DNA of 19,129 nucleotides, taken from assembly GCA_021819985.1 (NCBI GenBank), contig JAKAEG010000016.1:1-19129 (forward strand). Reading direction: 5' to 3'. The stretch comes from Nitrospirota bacterium (lineage in GTDB: Bacteria; Nitrospirota; Thermodesulfovibrionia; Thermodesulfovibrionales; JdFR-88). A model generated the notes under the pieces. The model saw nothing but the letters and a program-made list of their open reading frames with translations. It had not been told where the DNA came from and searched no databases. Position numbers and translations under genes: made by a program. Positions 1 through 6,613 of the stretch are shown here, in pieces (within the stretch, counting starts at the first letter, position 1; each line of letters opens with the position of its first letter).

Positions 1-1244
1 GACTATCGCTTGGCGGCGTCAGGGACGAGGCCGAAATAAGAGGGCACAGGAGGACGTATGTCGGGGCCCTGCCTGGAAGGATAATACAGGGGCTTAAGCA
101 GGCGGGCACGAATAACCCTGTCTTTATGCTGGATGAGGTAGACAAGATAGGCACGGATTTCAGGGGCGACCCGTCTTCGGCGCTTCTTGAGGTGCTGGAC
201 CCGGAACAGAACAACACGTTTTCGGACCATTACCTCGGGGTGCCTTTCGACCTTTCGAACATAATCTTCATTACCACGGGAAACGTGGGGGACACGATCC
301 CAGGCCCCCTCAGGGACCGGATGGAGATAATCTACTTAAGCGGCTATACGGAAGAGGAAAAACTTGGCATTTCCAAGAATTACCTCATTCCCAAACAGCT
401 TGACGCCCACGGCATAACGGAAAAGACCCTGAAGATTTCCGATGACGCCGCAAGGCAGGTCATCAGCCAGTACACAAGAGAGGCCGGGGTGCGCAACCTT
501 GAGCGGGAGATCGCCCGCCTCTGCCGTAAGATAGCCAGGGAAATAGCGGAAACAGGCAACGGCAGCGGGAAGAAAAAAACCTTCCAGATAACGCCCAAAA
601 ACCTGGACAAATATCTGGGGGCACCCAAGTTCCTGCCCGAAGAGGAGATGGAAAAGGATTATGTGGGCGTGGCCACTGGCCTTGCCTGGACGGAAGCGGG
701 CGGAGACATCATATATATAGAGGCAACCACAATGAAGGGAAGGGGCCATCTTACCCTCACGGGGCAGCTTGGCGAGGTGATGAAGGAATCCGCCCAGGCG
801 GCGTTAAGCTATGTGCGCTCCAGGGCGGCAGCCCTTGGCATAAAGGAAGACCTCTTCGGCAAGGTGGACATACATATACACGTGCCTGCCGGGGCGATAC
901 CCAAGGATGGCCCATCGGCGGGTATTACGATGGCCACCGCCATAGCGTCAGCCCTGACCGGCAAGCCCGTAAAGAAAGAGATCGCCATGACCGGAGAAGT
1001 TACCCTTCGTGGCAGGGTGCTTCCGATCGGGGGAATAAAGGAAAAGGCCATCGCCGCCAGGAGAATGGGTGTAAAAACAGTCCTCATCCCCAAGAGGAAC
1101 CTGAGGGACCTCGATGAACTTCCCAAATATGTAACGAAGGACCTTACGTTTATTCCGGTGGAGACCATGGACGAGGTCCTGGCGCACGCCCTTAAGGAAA
1201 AAAAGAGAAAGCCGGAAAAGAAAAAACAGAAAAAAGCGGCATGA
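1..1244 (+). CDS. lon: ATP-dependent protease La (Lon), 3' part
   Basis: Cytosolic AAA+ serine protease that degrades misfolded and regulatory proteins. The gene is cut by the left window edge; the first whole codon is at 3. About 413 codons of the AAA+ and protease domains remain. The start reads SLGGVRDEAEIRGHRRTYVG, a Lon ATPase hallmark, followed by Walker B FMLDEVDK (near 123-146) and the sensor region ITTGN. The C-terminal protease domain has the Ser-Lys dyad: Ser of GPSAG (codon 915-917) and Lys of GGIKEK (codon 1038-1040). The last 15 or so residues form a lysine-rich tail that is probably lineage-specific. The stop overlaps the thiL start as ATGA, implying translational coupling. Identity is secure; the N-terminal substrate-binding domain lies outside the window. 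Confidence 0.97.
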   Translation, partial: LSLGGVRDEAEIRGHRRTYVGALPGRIIQGLKQAGTNNPVFMLDEVDKIGTDFRGDPSSALLEVLDPEQNNTFSDHYLGVPFDLSNIIFITTGNVGDTIPGPLRDRMEIIYLSGYTEEEKLGISKNYLIPKQLDAHGITEKTLKISDDAARQVISQYTREAGVRNLEREIARLCRKIAREIAETGNGSGKKKTFQITPKNLDKYLGAPKFLPEEEMEKDYVGVATGLAWTEAGGDIIYIEATTMKGRGHLTLTGQLGEVMKESAQAALSYVRSRAAALGIKEDLFGKVDIHIHVPAGAIPKDGPSAGITMATAIASALTGKPVKKEIAMTGEVTLRGRVLPIGGIKEKAIAARRMGVKTVLIPKRNLRDLDELPKYVTKDLTFIPVETMDEVLAHALKEKKRKPEKKKQKKAA

Positions 1245-2233
1245 GGCTCAGGGAACTTGGGGAGCAGGCCCTCCTGGACTGGATAAGGAGGAGGGCCGGG
1301 CGGAAAAGGACGAAGGGCCTCCTGCTTGGCATAGGAGATGACGCCGCCGTCCTGCGGGTGGGGACGGGCAAGAAAAAGGCGCTCGCCACCTCGGACATGA
1401 TGCTGGAGGGCGTCCATTTCGACCTTTGCTGCCAGACGCCTTATCAGCTGGGTTTTAAACTGGTCTCAGTGAATGTAAGCGACATTTACGCCATGGGAGG
1501 CCAGCCGCGTTTCGCTTTCTTCGAAATAGGCGCTCCGTCCGATACCCCTGTCGAATTTACCAAGCAGATATTTGAAGGCGTTTTCGACGCCCTTGATCTT
1601 TATAAAGCCGTGCTTGCGGGAGGGGACGTCTGCGCTTCCCGTTCAGGCCTTGTGCTTAATATGAGCGTTATAGGCGAGGGCGAAAAGATCATAAAAAGAA
1701 GCGGCGCGAGGGTGGGCGACAGCCTGTACGTTACGGGCCCTCTCGGAGATTCGGCCTGCGGGCTTGCCTTAATGAAAAAAATAGGCAAACCGGTCAATAT
1801 TGAAAAGAAGGGCAAAATAAACGAGCCGCTTCCCTGGGAGGTCATGAAGCCCCTTCTTGAGCGCCATCTGATGCCTTTTGTCAAAAGGAAAAAGCCTCCG
1901 CAGAGGGCCACGGCCATGATGGACATAAGCGACGGATTGTTGATAGACGCGATCAGACTTTGCAAAGAAAGCGCCGTTGGTGTCAAAATATACGAGGCCG
2001 GCATCCCTGTGTCACCGCAGATGAGGGAGGCAGCCCGGTTCTTAGGGGCCGACGCGCTTATGCTGGCCAAGACGGGAGGGGAGGATTATGAACTCCTCTA
2101 TACCGCTGCCGGAACAAAAGCCGGCGGGACCCTGATCGGTGAGATAATAGAATCAGGATATTATATTGCCGGGCCCTCCGGGGCTGTCAGGAAATTCAGG
2201 TCTGGAGGGTACGAGCATTTTTCGGGAACTTAA
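1241..2233 (+). CDS. thiL: Thiamine-monophosphate kinase ThiL
   Basis: Cytosolic kinase that phosphorylates thiamine monophosphate to thiamine diphosphate with ATP, the last step of cofactor synthesis. The 330 aa length is normal for the family. The PurM-like fold signatures appear in order: GIGDDAAVL (30-38), TSDMMLEGVHF (50-60), NVSDIYAMGG (78-87), AGGDV (126-130), MDISDGL (227-233) and GGEDYELL (279-286); the acidic residues in these bind Mg-ATP. The ATG overlaps the lon stop by four bases. No strong ribosome binding site is visible, so translation probably depends on coupling from lon. The 3' end overlaps the reading frame of the DUF2062 gene. Confidence 0.95.
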   Translation: MRLRELGEQALLDWIRRRAGRKRTKGLLLGIGDDAAVLRVGTGKKKALATSDMMLEGVHFDLCCQTPYQLGFKLVSVNVSDIYAMGGQPRFAFFEIGAPSDTPVEFTKQIFEGVFDALDLYKAVLAGGDVCASRSGLVLNMSVIGEGEKIIKRSGARVGDSLYVTGPLGDSACGLALMKKIGKPVNIEKKGKINEPLPWEVMKPLLERHLMPFVKRKKPPQRATAMMDISDGLLIDAIRLCKESAVGVKIYEAGIPVSPQMREAARFLGADALMLAKTGGEDYELLYTAAGTKAGGTLIGEIIESGYYIAGPSGAVRKFRSGGYEHFSGT

Positions 2234-2675
2234 AGAGAGGTTCAGAAGCATCCTCTCACTGAGGGAGAGTCCTCGCAGGCTTTCCGCCTCTCTGGCCATA
2301 GGCATCTTCATAGGGCTTTCGCCTCTCTTTGGCGTACATACGATAATCGCCATAGCGCTGATCTACGCCTTGAGGCTGAACATGACGGCGACAATGACCG
2401 GGGTTTACGTTACAAACCCGTTTACCGCCATACCCATATATACGTTTTCCACCTGGGCCGGATCAAAGGTCCTTAAAATGGATTTTATCCCCGGAGATTT
2501 TGATTTCAGTCATTTAAGGCTGTCCAGTTTCACGGGAGAGCTGAGATATCTTTTAAAACCTTATCTGGTCGGCTCGACCCTCGTGGCACTGCTCGCCGCC
2601 CCTGTCATATATGTTGTAATGCACAGGTTATTGTCCGGGAAGGGAAAAACGGCCTCAGAAAAGCATGCAGGATAA
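2166..2675 (+). CDS. DUF2062 family membrane protein
   Basis: Small inner-membrane protein of unknown biochemical function. The hallmark segment ESPRRLSASLAIGIFIGLSP followed by LFGVHT, and then a conserved TNPFTAIPIY stretch, identify DUF2062. Hydrophobic segments suggest three or four membrane helices, the last near VALLAAPVIYVV. The start is uncertain. The longest frame begins at TTG 2166, deep inside thiL, and gives a Gly/Pro-rich leader that I would not expect from the family. An in-frame ATT at 2217 sits 7 nt after a strong GGAGGG (2204-2209) and gives FRELKERFRSILSLRESP, which resembles the usual N-terminus better. The 3' end overlaps rimO by 11 bp. Family assignment is good; the start is weak. 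Confidence 0.82.
   Translation: MPGPPGLSGNSGLEGTSIFRELKERFRSILSLRESPRRLSASLAIGIFIGLSPLFGVHTIIAIALIYALRLNMTATMTGVYVTNPFTAIPIYTFSTWAGSKVLKMDFIPGDFDFSHLRLSSFTGELRYLLKPYLVGSTLVALLAAPVIYVVMHRLLSGKGKTASEKHAG
2204..2209 (+). promoter_or_regulatory. Strong ribosome binding site before a candidate ATT start
   Basis: GGAGGG lies inside the 3' end of thiL, 7 nt upstream of ATT 2217, which is in frame with the DUF2062 protein. No ATG, GTG or TTG occurs at an appropriate distance in that frame. The spacing is ideal, so this site argues for a rare AUU initiation codon. That is inference from sequence only. Confidence 0.45.
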
Positions 2676-4002
2676 AAACAAAAACTCTTCCTCTTTTTAT
2701 CTCCTTTCTCTCGGGTGCCCCAAGAACCTGGCCGACTCGGAAAAACTCACCGGAACGCTGCGCCTGGCGGGGTTGGAGCAGGCTTCGGGTCCCGAAGACG
2801 CGGGCACTCTGATAGTGAACACCTGCGGTTTCATAGAGGCCGCGAAACAAGAATCCATAGAGGAGATCCTCAATCTGGCGAGGCTCAAGGGGAAGAAGAA
2901 AAATAAAAAACTGCTGGTCTTCGGATGCCTGGCCCAAAGATACAAAGAGGAGCTGAAAAAGGAACTGCCGGAAGTGGATGCCATCTGGGGCGTCGATGCG
3001 GCTGCTGAGATAGCGGGTTATCTGGCGAAGGGAGTTCAGCCTGAAAACGGGTTTTTTAGGCTTCGGAAAGAAAAACTGCCTGTTTTCCGGCCTTCAACAT
3101 TTCCGTACGCATACCTGAAAATTTCGGAAGGCTGTAAAAGGCGCTGCTCTTTCTGTTCCATCCCGCTCATCAGGGGGCCTTTGAGGAATTTTGCTCCCGA
3201 TGAGATACTGAAAGAGGCCAGCGGCCTTCTAAAGACCGGCATCAAGGAGATCATAGTCGTATCACAGGACACGGCAAGCTATAAATTCAAAGATTACGGC
3301 CTGAAGGAACTTGTAAAAGATATCTGTTCGTTGCCGGGGGACTTTTGGGTGAGGCTTCATTATCTGCATCCTTCTGGAGTTGATGAAAAACTGCTGGATG
3401 TTATGGCAGGCCAAAAAAAGGTCGTGAAATATCTGGACATGCCGCTTCAGCATTCGGAGCCAGGGATATTAAAACTCATGGGCAGGGGCGTGCATGGAAG
3501 GAAATCTTTTGGCAGGCTCATTGCGTACGCCAGGCAGGCGATGCCGGGCCTTGCGGTACGAAGCTCGTTCATAGTGGGCTTCCCCGGCGAAACGAAAGCG
3601 GACGCGGAGGGGCTTATCGATTTCATCCGGCAGACGGGTTTTGAGCACGCGGGGGCGTTCATCTACTCCAGGGAAGACGGCACCGCGGCGGCAAAGCTTC
3701 AAGGACAGCTGTCAACCGCCGTTAAGCAAAAAAGATACGATCAGTTCATGAGCGCGCAGGCAGAGATCAGCCTGGAAAAGAACAAGGCCCTCATCGGGCG
3801 CAGGATGAAAGCGATAGTGGACGAGGTGGACGGCAAGACGGCCCTGTGCAGGCTTGCTTCCCAGGCGCCTGAAGTTGATGGGGTTGTTTTTTTGGATGGG
3901 GTTTCCATGGAAGAAGAAAAGGGGATAAAACCTGGCGGCTTTGTGCGGGTCCTGATAACTGAGGCATACGATTACGACCTTAAAGGGGAACTGGTCAAGT
4001 AA
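2665..4002 (+). CDS. rimO: Ribosomal protein S12 methylthiotransferase RimO
   Basis: Radical-SAM enzyme that adds a methylthio group to the conserved aspartate of ribosomal protein S12, using two 4Fe-4S clusters. At 445 aa it has normal length. The N-terminal UPF0004 domain supplies Cys18 (SLGCPKN), Cys54 (NTCGF) and Cys88 (FGCLAQ). The radical SAM triad is Cys157, Cys161 and Cys164 in SEGCKRRCSFC. SIPLIRGPLR follows the triad, YLDMPLQH and SSFIVGFPGET are conserved core segments, and a C-terminal TRAM domain runs over roughly the last 65 residues. The SEGC...IRG context separates RimO from MiaB-type tRNA enzymes. The ATG overlaps the DUF2062 stop by 11 bp, supporting a shared transcript. Confidence 0.95.
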   Translation: MQDKNKNSSSFYLLSLGCPKNLADSEKLTGTLRLAGLEQASGPEDAGTLIVNTCGFIEAAKQESIEEILNLARLKGKKKNKKLLVFGCLAQRYKEELKKELPEVDAIWGVDAAAEIAGYLAKGVQPENGFFRLRKEKLPVFRPSTFPYAYLKISEGCKRRCSFCSIPLIRGPLRNFAPDEILKEASGLLKTGIKEIIVVSQDTASYKFKDYGLKELVKDICSLPGDFWVRLHYLHPSGVDEKLLDVMAGQKKVVKYLDMPLQHSEPGILKLMGRGVHGRKSFGRLIAYARQAMPGLAVRSSFIVGFPGETKADAEGLIDFIRQTGFEHAGAFIYSREDGTAAAKLQGQLSTAVKQKRYDQFMSAQAEISLEKNKALIGRRMKAIVDEVDGKTALCRLASQAPEVDGVVFLDGVSMEEEKGIKPGGFVRVLITEAYDYDLKGELVK

Positions 4003-4008
4003 TTAAAA

Positions 4009-4911
4009 ATGAGTCATCACTGGATGGACGAAGACATAACGGATGAGGTGAGAGCGAAGGGGAAGAACAAAAACCCCTTCAGAAGATTTCCCTGGCTGCA
4101 TCTGGTCCTTTTTGTGCTTACAATTTTCAGCACGCTTGTGGCGGGGATGGTGCAAAAAGGCATAGACCCGCTTAAGCAGCCCGGCAGGATATATGAGGGC
4201 ATACCTTTTTCCGCCACGCTCATCATCATCCTTCTTGCCCATGAACTTTCGCATTATTTCGCCTCAAAAAAGCATAATACGATGGCTACACTGCCGTACT
4301 TCATCCCGGCCCCAACGCTGATAGGCACCTTCGGCGCGGTCATAAAAATGAAATCTCCCATACTCTCAAGAAGGGCGCTTGTGGATATAGGCGCGTCAGG
4401 GCCGATCTCGGGGTTTGTGGTCTCGGTTGCGGCATGTATTATAGGGCTCCACTTCTCCCATATAATAAGGGGGCCGCACGCCGCCCCGCCCATTGAGCTT
4501 GGCGACTCGATGATGTTTTACCTTCTGACGAGACTTGTTGTGGGAAGCGCCGCGGGAGGCGATATTGTATTGAACCCGATTGCCTTTGCCGGTTGGATCG
4601 GTTTTTTTGTAACGTTTCTTAACCTGCTTCCTGCGGGCCAGCTGGATGGCGGACACGTGGCCTATGCCTTTTTGGGCCCGCTGCACAAAATGGTTTCCAG
4701 GGCGCTGGTTTTCATACTTGCCGTGCTTGGTATCTTTTTCTGGAAAGGATGGCTGGTCTGGGCGGCCCTCCTTTTAATAATCGGGATAAAACACCCGCCC
4801 GTTTACCACTGGGAGGTCCCGCTTGAGCCCTCAAGAAGATATATCGGATTGTTGGTGTTTCTGATCTTCCTTCTGACATTTATTCCCACCCCGTTTAAGG
4901 TTTCGATGTAG
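4009..4911 (+). CDS. Site-2 protease family (M50) intramembrane metallopeptidase
   Basis: Membrane-embedded zinc protease of peptidase family M50, which cleaves transmembrane substrates such as anti-sigma factors; the actual substrate cannot be predicted. Of 300 aa, the zinc-binding HELSH is at 78-82 inside a hydrophobic helix, and the third ligand motif NLLPAGQLDGGH is at 205-216. The central GASGPISGF (128-136) is conserved in this subgroup. Around six hydrophobic segments are visible, starting near residue 31. No PDZ domain is seen, so it is closer to the compact EGY-like or uncharacterised bacterial S2P group than to RseP. It starts 6 nt after rimO with no clear ribosome binding site, and is the last gene before the accessory region. 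Confidence 0.9.
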   Translation: MSHHWMDEDITDEVRAKGKNKNPFRRFPWLHLVLFVLTIFSTLVAGMVQKGIDPLKQPGRIYEGIPFSATLIIILLAHELSHYFASKKHNTMATLPYFIPAPTLIGTFGAVIKMKSPILSRRALVDIGASGPISGFVVSVAACIIGLHFSHIIRGPHAAPPIELGDSMMFYLLTRLVVGSAAGGDIVLNPIAFAGWIGFFVTFLNLLPAGQLDGGHVAYAFLGPLHKMVSRALVFILAVLGIFFWKGWLVWAALLLIIGIKHPPVYHWEVPLEPSRRYIGLLVFLIFLLTFIPTPFKVSM

Positions 4912-5150
4912 GCCATGAAGCCCATGCCAAATGCTTGTCCGAGGGAATTTTTTTTGTAATAATCCTTCCCGAACACAGGCTCAAGATTTCTCCAGAAATA
5001 AACGACTCGTGCCGGTTAAGGCCCAGTGCGATGTGCCCCCTTCAAACCTTGAAAATAAGCGATTCTCTCTTGGGCTCAAGTTACGCCCTGAATCTTGCCT
5101 TGAAAACGCGTGGCAAAATGTGCATAGTACAAGCAGTAATTTAAATTTTA
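4912..5150 (+). other. Non-coding stretch, no recognisable gene
   Basis: Between the M50 gene and the first palindromic repeat I find no convincing coding sequence. Two overlapping short frames (about 70 codons) begin around 4931-4935 but have no ribosome binding site, no family resemblance, and poor codon use. An eight-T run follows GGGAA near 4954, without a GC-rich stem before it, so I do not call a terminator. The composition differs from the flanking genes and this may be decayed accessory DNA. Confidence 0.5.
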
Positions 5151-5187
5151 TGTAGGTTGGGTTTCGCTGCGCTCAGCCCAACCTACA
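5151..5187 (+). repeat. REP-like palindromic repeat, copy A
   Basis: A 37-base palindromic element. Perfect 11-bp arms TGTAGGTTGGG (5151-5161) and CCCAACCTACA (5177-5187) enclose a 15-base centre TTTCGCTGCGCTCAG. It matches the reverse complement of the element at 6147-6182 with two differences in 36 bases. From memory, palindromes of this GTAGGTTGGG...CCCAACCTAC type are widespread, dispersed extragenic repeats in many bacteria; I did not search a database. It lies 33 nt upstream of the hydrolase start. Confidence 0.85.
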
Positions 5188-5220
5188 TTTACTGGCTTCT
5201 GACCCTCGGAGAAAAACACA

Positions 5221-6189
5221 ATGATCATCTTTATTCTCATTTGTCTTATTATCGTCATCGGTGTCTATGCGATATTCGTTCGCGACCTGATGAGTGCGCG
5301 TGCTCGCCTCACGGGGTGCAGCAAAATGATCGAGACGTCATTCGGAGCATTGGAATATGCCGTGGTGGGCGAGGGAGAGCCGTTACTGGTCGTGCATGGT
5401 GCCGCAGGCGGCTTCGATCAAAGTATCGACATGGCCGGTGCGGTCGTCGGGCGCGGATATTCGGTCATCGCCCCGTCGCGCTTCGGCTATCTCCGTTCGG
5501 CGTTGCCCGACGACCCGACAACCGCGATGCAGGCCGATGCATATGTCCAGCTTCTTGATCATCTTGGCATCGACAAAGTAGCGATTGTTAGCATTTCTGC
5601 CGGCGCCTGGTCGGCTCTGCAATTTGGCGCCCGGCATCCGGAGCGCTGTCGCATGCTAGCGCTCCTCGTCCCCGCCGACTATTTACCGGCAGGAACGTCC
5701 ATCCGCGGCGGTGCCATTGCCCGGGTGATCTTCAATTCTGATTTCGTCGCTTGGGCAGCGCTAAAATTAACACTCATCGTCCCCGGCGGAGTGGCCCAAA
5801 CAATACTAGGCACCGATGCCTCTGTTATACGCGCCGCCGAGCCAAGCGAAAAAGCGCGCGTACGACAAGTTTTGGAACATCTTCTGCCGGTGAGATCACG
5901 CTTTAGAGGGATGCAATTCGATATTCAGACCGCCGCCATGCATGAGCCGTATCCGATAGAGAATACCGTCTGTCCTGTTCTGACGATCAGCGCCGAAGAC
6001 GACCGGTTTGGTACGGCCGCGCGAGCGAGGCATATCGCCAAGAGCGTGCTCAACGGCAAGACCGTCATCTTTCCGACTGGCGGTCATGCCTTGATCGGCC
6101 GCAATGACGACGCATTGCGTGAAGTTGTATCGTTTCTCCAGCACCGTGTAGGTTGGGCTGAGCGTAGCGAAGCCCAACCTACCAAATAA
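5221..6189 (+). CDS. Alpha/beta hydrolase with N-terminal membrane anchor
   Basis: Probable serine hydrolase of the alpha/beta-hydrolase fold, substrate unknown. Residues 2-19 are strongly hydrophobic, a signal anchor that would put the catalytic domain outside the inner membrane. VVHGAAGG (57-64) is the oxyanion-hole loop. The nucleophile elbow is SISAG with Ser126, a variant of the usual GxSxG. The acid is Asp260 or Asp261 in SAEDDRFG, and the catalytic His is His289 in TGGHALIG. A GGAG precedes the ATG by 9 nt. Arg codons are mostly CGC/CGT, unlike the AGG-rich neighbours, which suggests transfer. The last 13 residues, VGWAERSEAQPTK, are encoded by the palindromic repeat at 6147, so the original stop has been replaced. 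Overall the fold is clear and the specific function is not. Confidence 0.88.
   Translation: MIIFILICLIIVIGVYAIFVRDLMSARARLTGCSKMIETSFGALEYAVVGEGEPLLVVHGAAGGFDQSIDMAGAVVGRGYSVIAPSRFGYLRSALPDDPTTAMQADAYVQLLDHLGIDKVAIVSISAGAWSALQFGARHPERCRMLALLVPADYLPAGTSIRGGAIARVIFNSDFVAWAALKLTLIVPGGVAQTILGTDASVIRAAEPSEKARVRQVLEHLLPVRSRFRGMQFDIQTAAMHEPYPIENTVCPVLTISAEDDRFGTAARARHIAKSVLNGKTVIFPTGGHALIGRNDDALREVVSFLQHRVGWAERSEAQPTK
6147..6183 (-). repeat. REP-like palindromic repeat, copy B (inverted)
   Basis: Second copy of the palindromic element, opposite in orientation to the one at 5151. Arms are TGTAGGTTGGG (6147-6157) and CCCAACCTAC (6173-6182), and the centre is CTGAGCGTAGCGAAG. It overlaps the 3' end of the hydrolase and supplies its last codons and nearly its stop. 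The two copies bracket the hydrolase as inverted repeats about 1 kb apart. Confidence 0.85.
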
Positions 6190-6301
6190 AAATAAGGGAT
6201 CTCATATTCCTGACGAATTCCGCACCCTCATTTATTTGTAATCCTTTCAGATTTGTGGCCGTAACCCGCGCCCGCGGACTGATTTTGAAATGGGAGGTGT
6301 T
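6190..6301 (+). other. Intergenic stretch, nothing recognisable
   Basis: No open frame, promoter or stable palindrome that I can support lies between the hydrolase stop and the first copy of the 193-bp direct repeat. With the following promoter block and the truncated antitoxin, the region without an intact gene extends to 6613. Confidence 0.45.
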
Positions 6302-6383
6302 CCGGACGAAATCTCATCCAGGAAGCCGCCATAAAAAGCACGGGTTTTTACAGGCAACTTTGTTTATTATTCTTCCCGCTTTG

Positions 6384-6413
6384 TTGATTGTTCTTTGTAA
6401 TATAGACTATAAT
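6384..6413 (+). promoter_or_regulatory. Sigma70-type promoter, upstream copy
   Basis: -35 TTGATT (6384-6389), an 18-nt spacer, and a perfect -10 TATAAT (6408-6413). The -10 lies inside the palindrome at 6398-6427, the classic layout for an autorepressed toxin-antitoxin promoter. Its transcript would enter the truncated antitoxin and could continue into higBA, since I see no terminator before 6614. Confidence 0.65.
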
Positions 6414-6427
6414 TATAGTCTATATTA
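6398..6427 (+). promoter_or_regulatory. Perfect 30-bp operator-like palindrome
   Basis: A perfect inverted repeat, 15-bp arms with no spacer: left arm TAATATAGACTATAA (6398-6412), right arm its exact complement (6413-6427). It covers the -10 element and ends 21 nt before the ATG of the truncated antitoxin. Phd/YefM antitoxins bind short palindromes of this type to repress their own operon, so it is the likely operator. Binding has not been shown. Confidence 0.7.
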
Positions 6428-6448
6428 AAATTAGTGAGGAGTAATGCC

Positions 6449-6538
6449 ATGACAAAGACCATCCCCCTTGCCGAGGCGAAGAAGCATCTTTCCGCTGTAA
6501 TTCGGGGGACACTTTACTTAATTCGTTTCCAAGTTTAG
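6449..6538 (+). pseudogene. Truncated Phd/YefM-type antitoxin fragment
   Basis: ATG 6449 opens a 29-codon frame whose first 15 codons, MTKTIPLAEAKKHLS, are identical to the intact antitoxin at 7518. The reading then diverges (AVIRGTLYLIRFQV) and stops at TAG 6536-6538. The ribosome binding site GAGGAG is retained. The divergence point is exactly the end of the direct repeat at 6494. The product would lack almost all of the dimerisation and toxin-binding regions. It is most simply a remnant left by the rearrangement that placed higBA here. Confidence 0.85.
6499..6525 (+). repeat. Possible mobile-element junction remnant
   Basis: Immediately after the repeat ends, the sequence reads AATTCGGGGGACACTTTACT followed by TAATTCG. 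From memory this resembles GGGGACA...ACTTAATT motifs flanking REP-associated or IS200-like transposase genes in proteobacteria. There is no transposase here, so this is only a resemblance and may be a solo end. Confidence 0.3.
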
Positions 6539-6579
6539 TCCGCAAACGCTATATGCGGTCCGGATCATTCCGCTATCGC

Positions 6580-6608
6580 TTGACTTTGGTTAACATGCAA
6601 GTTAACAT
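6580..6608 (+). promoter_or_regulatory. higBA promoter with tandem operator-like repeats
   Basis: -35 TTGACT (6580-6585), a 17-nt spacer, and -10 TAACAT (6603-6608). Two direct copies of GTTAACAT (6589-6596 and 6601-6608), 12 bp apart, fill the spacer and overlap the -10; they are plausible HigA binding sites. The predicted transcription start, 6-8 nt after the -10, coincides with the GTG at 6614, so the toxin mRNA may be leaderless. Confidence 0.55.
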
Positions 6609-6613
6609 AACAA

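Larger units (their letters stand above)
6302..6494 (+). repeat. 193-bp direct repeat, copy 1 (antitoxin promoter block)
   Basis: This block is repeated in direct orientation at 7372-7563. I compared them base by base: 192 of 193 positions match, the only difference being one T missing from copy 2 (after ATTATAGTC). It contains a promoter, an operator-like palindrome, a ribosome binding site and the first 15 codons of a Phd/YefM-type antitoxin. Such near identity over non-coding as well as coding sequence implies a recent duplication. The two copies bracket the higBA module. Confidence 0.97.

Noticed and set aside
809..1417. Long antisense frame over lon-thiL
   Set aside because: Entirely opposite two confidently identified genes, low-complexity product; a shadow.
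4931..5155. Two short overlapping frames after the M50 gene
   Set aside because: No ribosome binding site, no family resemblance and poor codon use; both run into the palindromic repeat.
5157..5558. 133-codon frame overlapping the hydrolase start in another frame
   Set aside because: Starts inside the palindromic repeat, Arg/Cys-rich product, no domain; a shadow of the hydrolase.
6540..6558. CCGCA...TGCGG hairpin between the truncated antitoxin and higB
   Set aside because: Five base pairs with a 9-nt loop and no following T run; too weak for a terminator or a called element.
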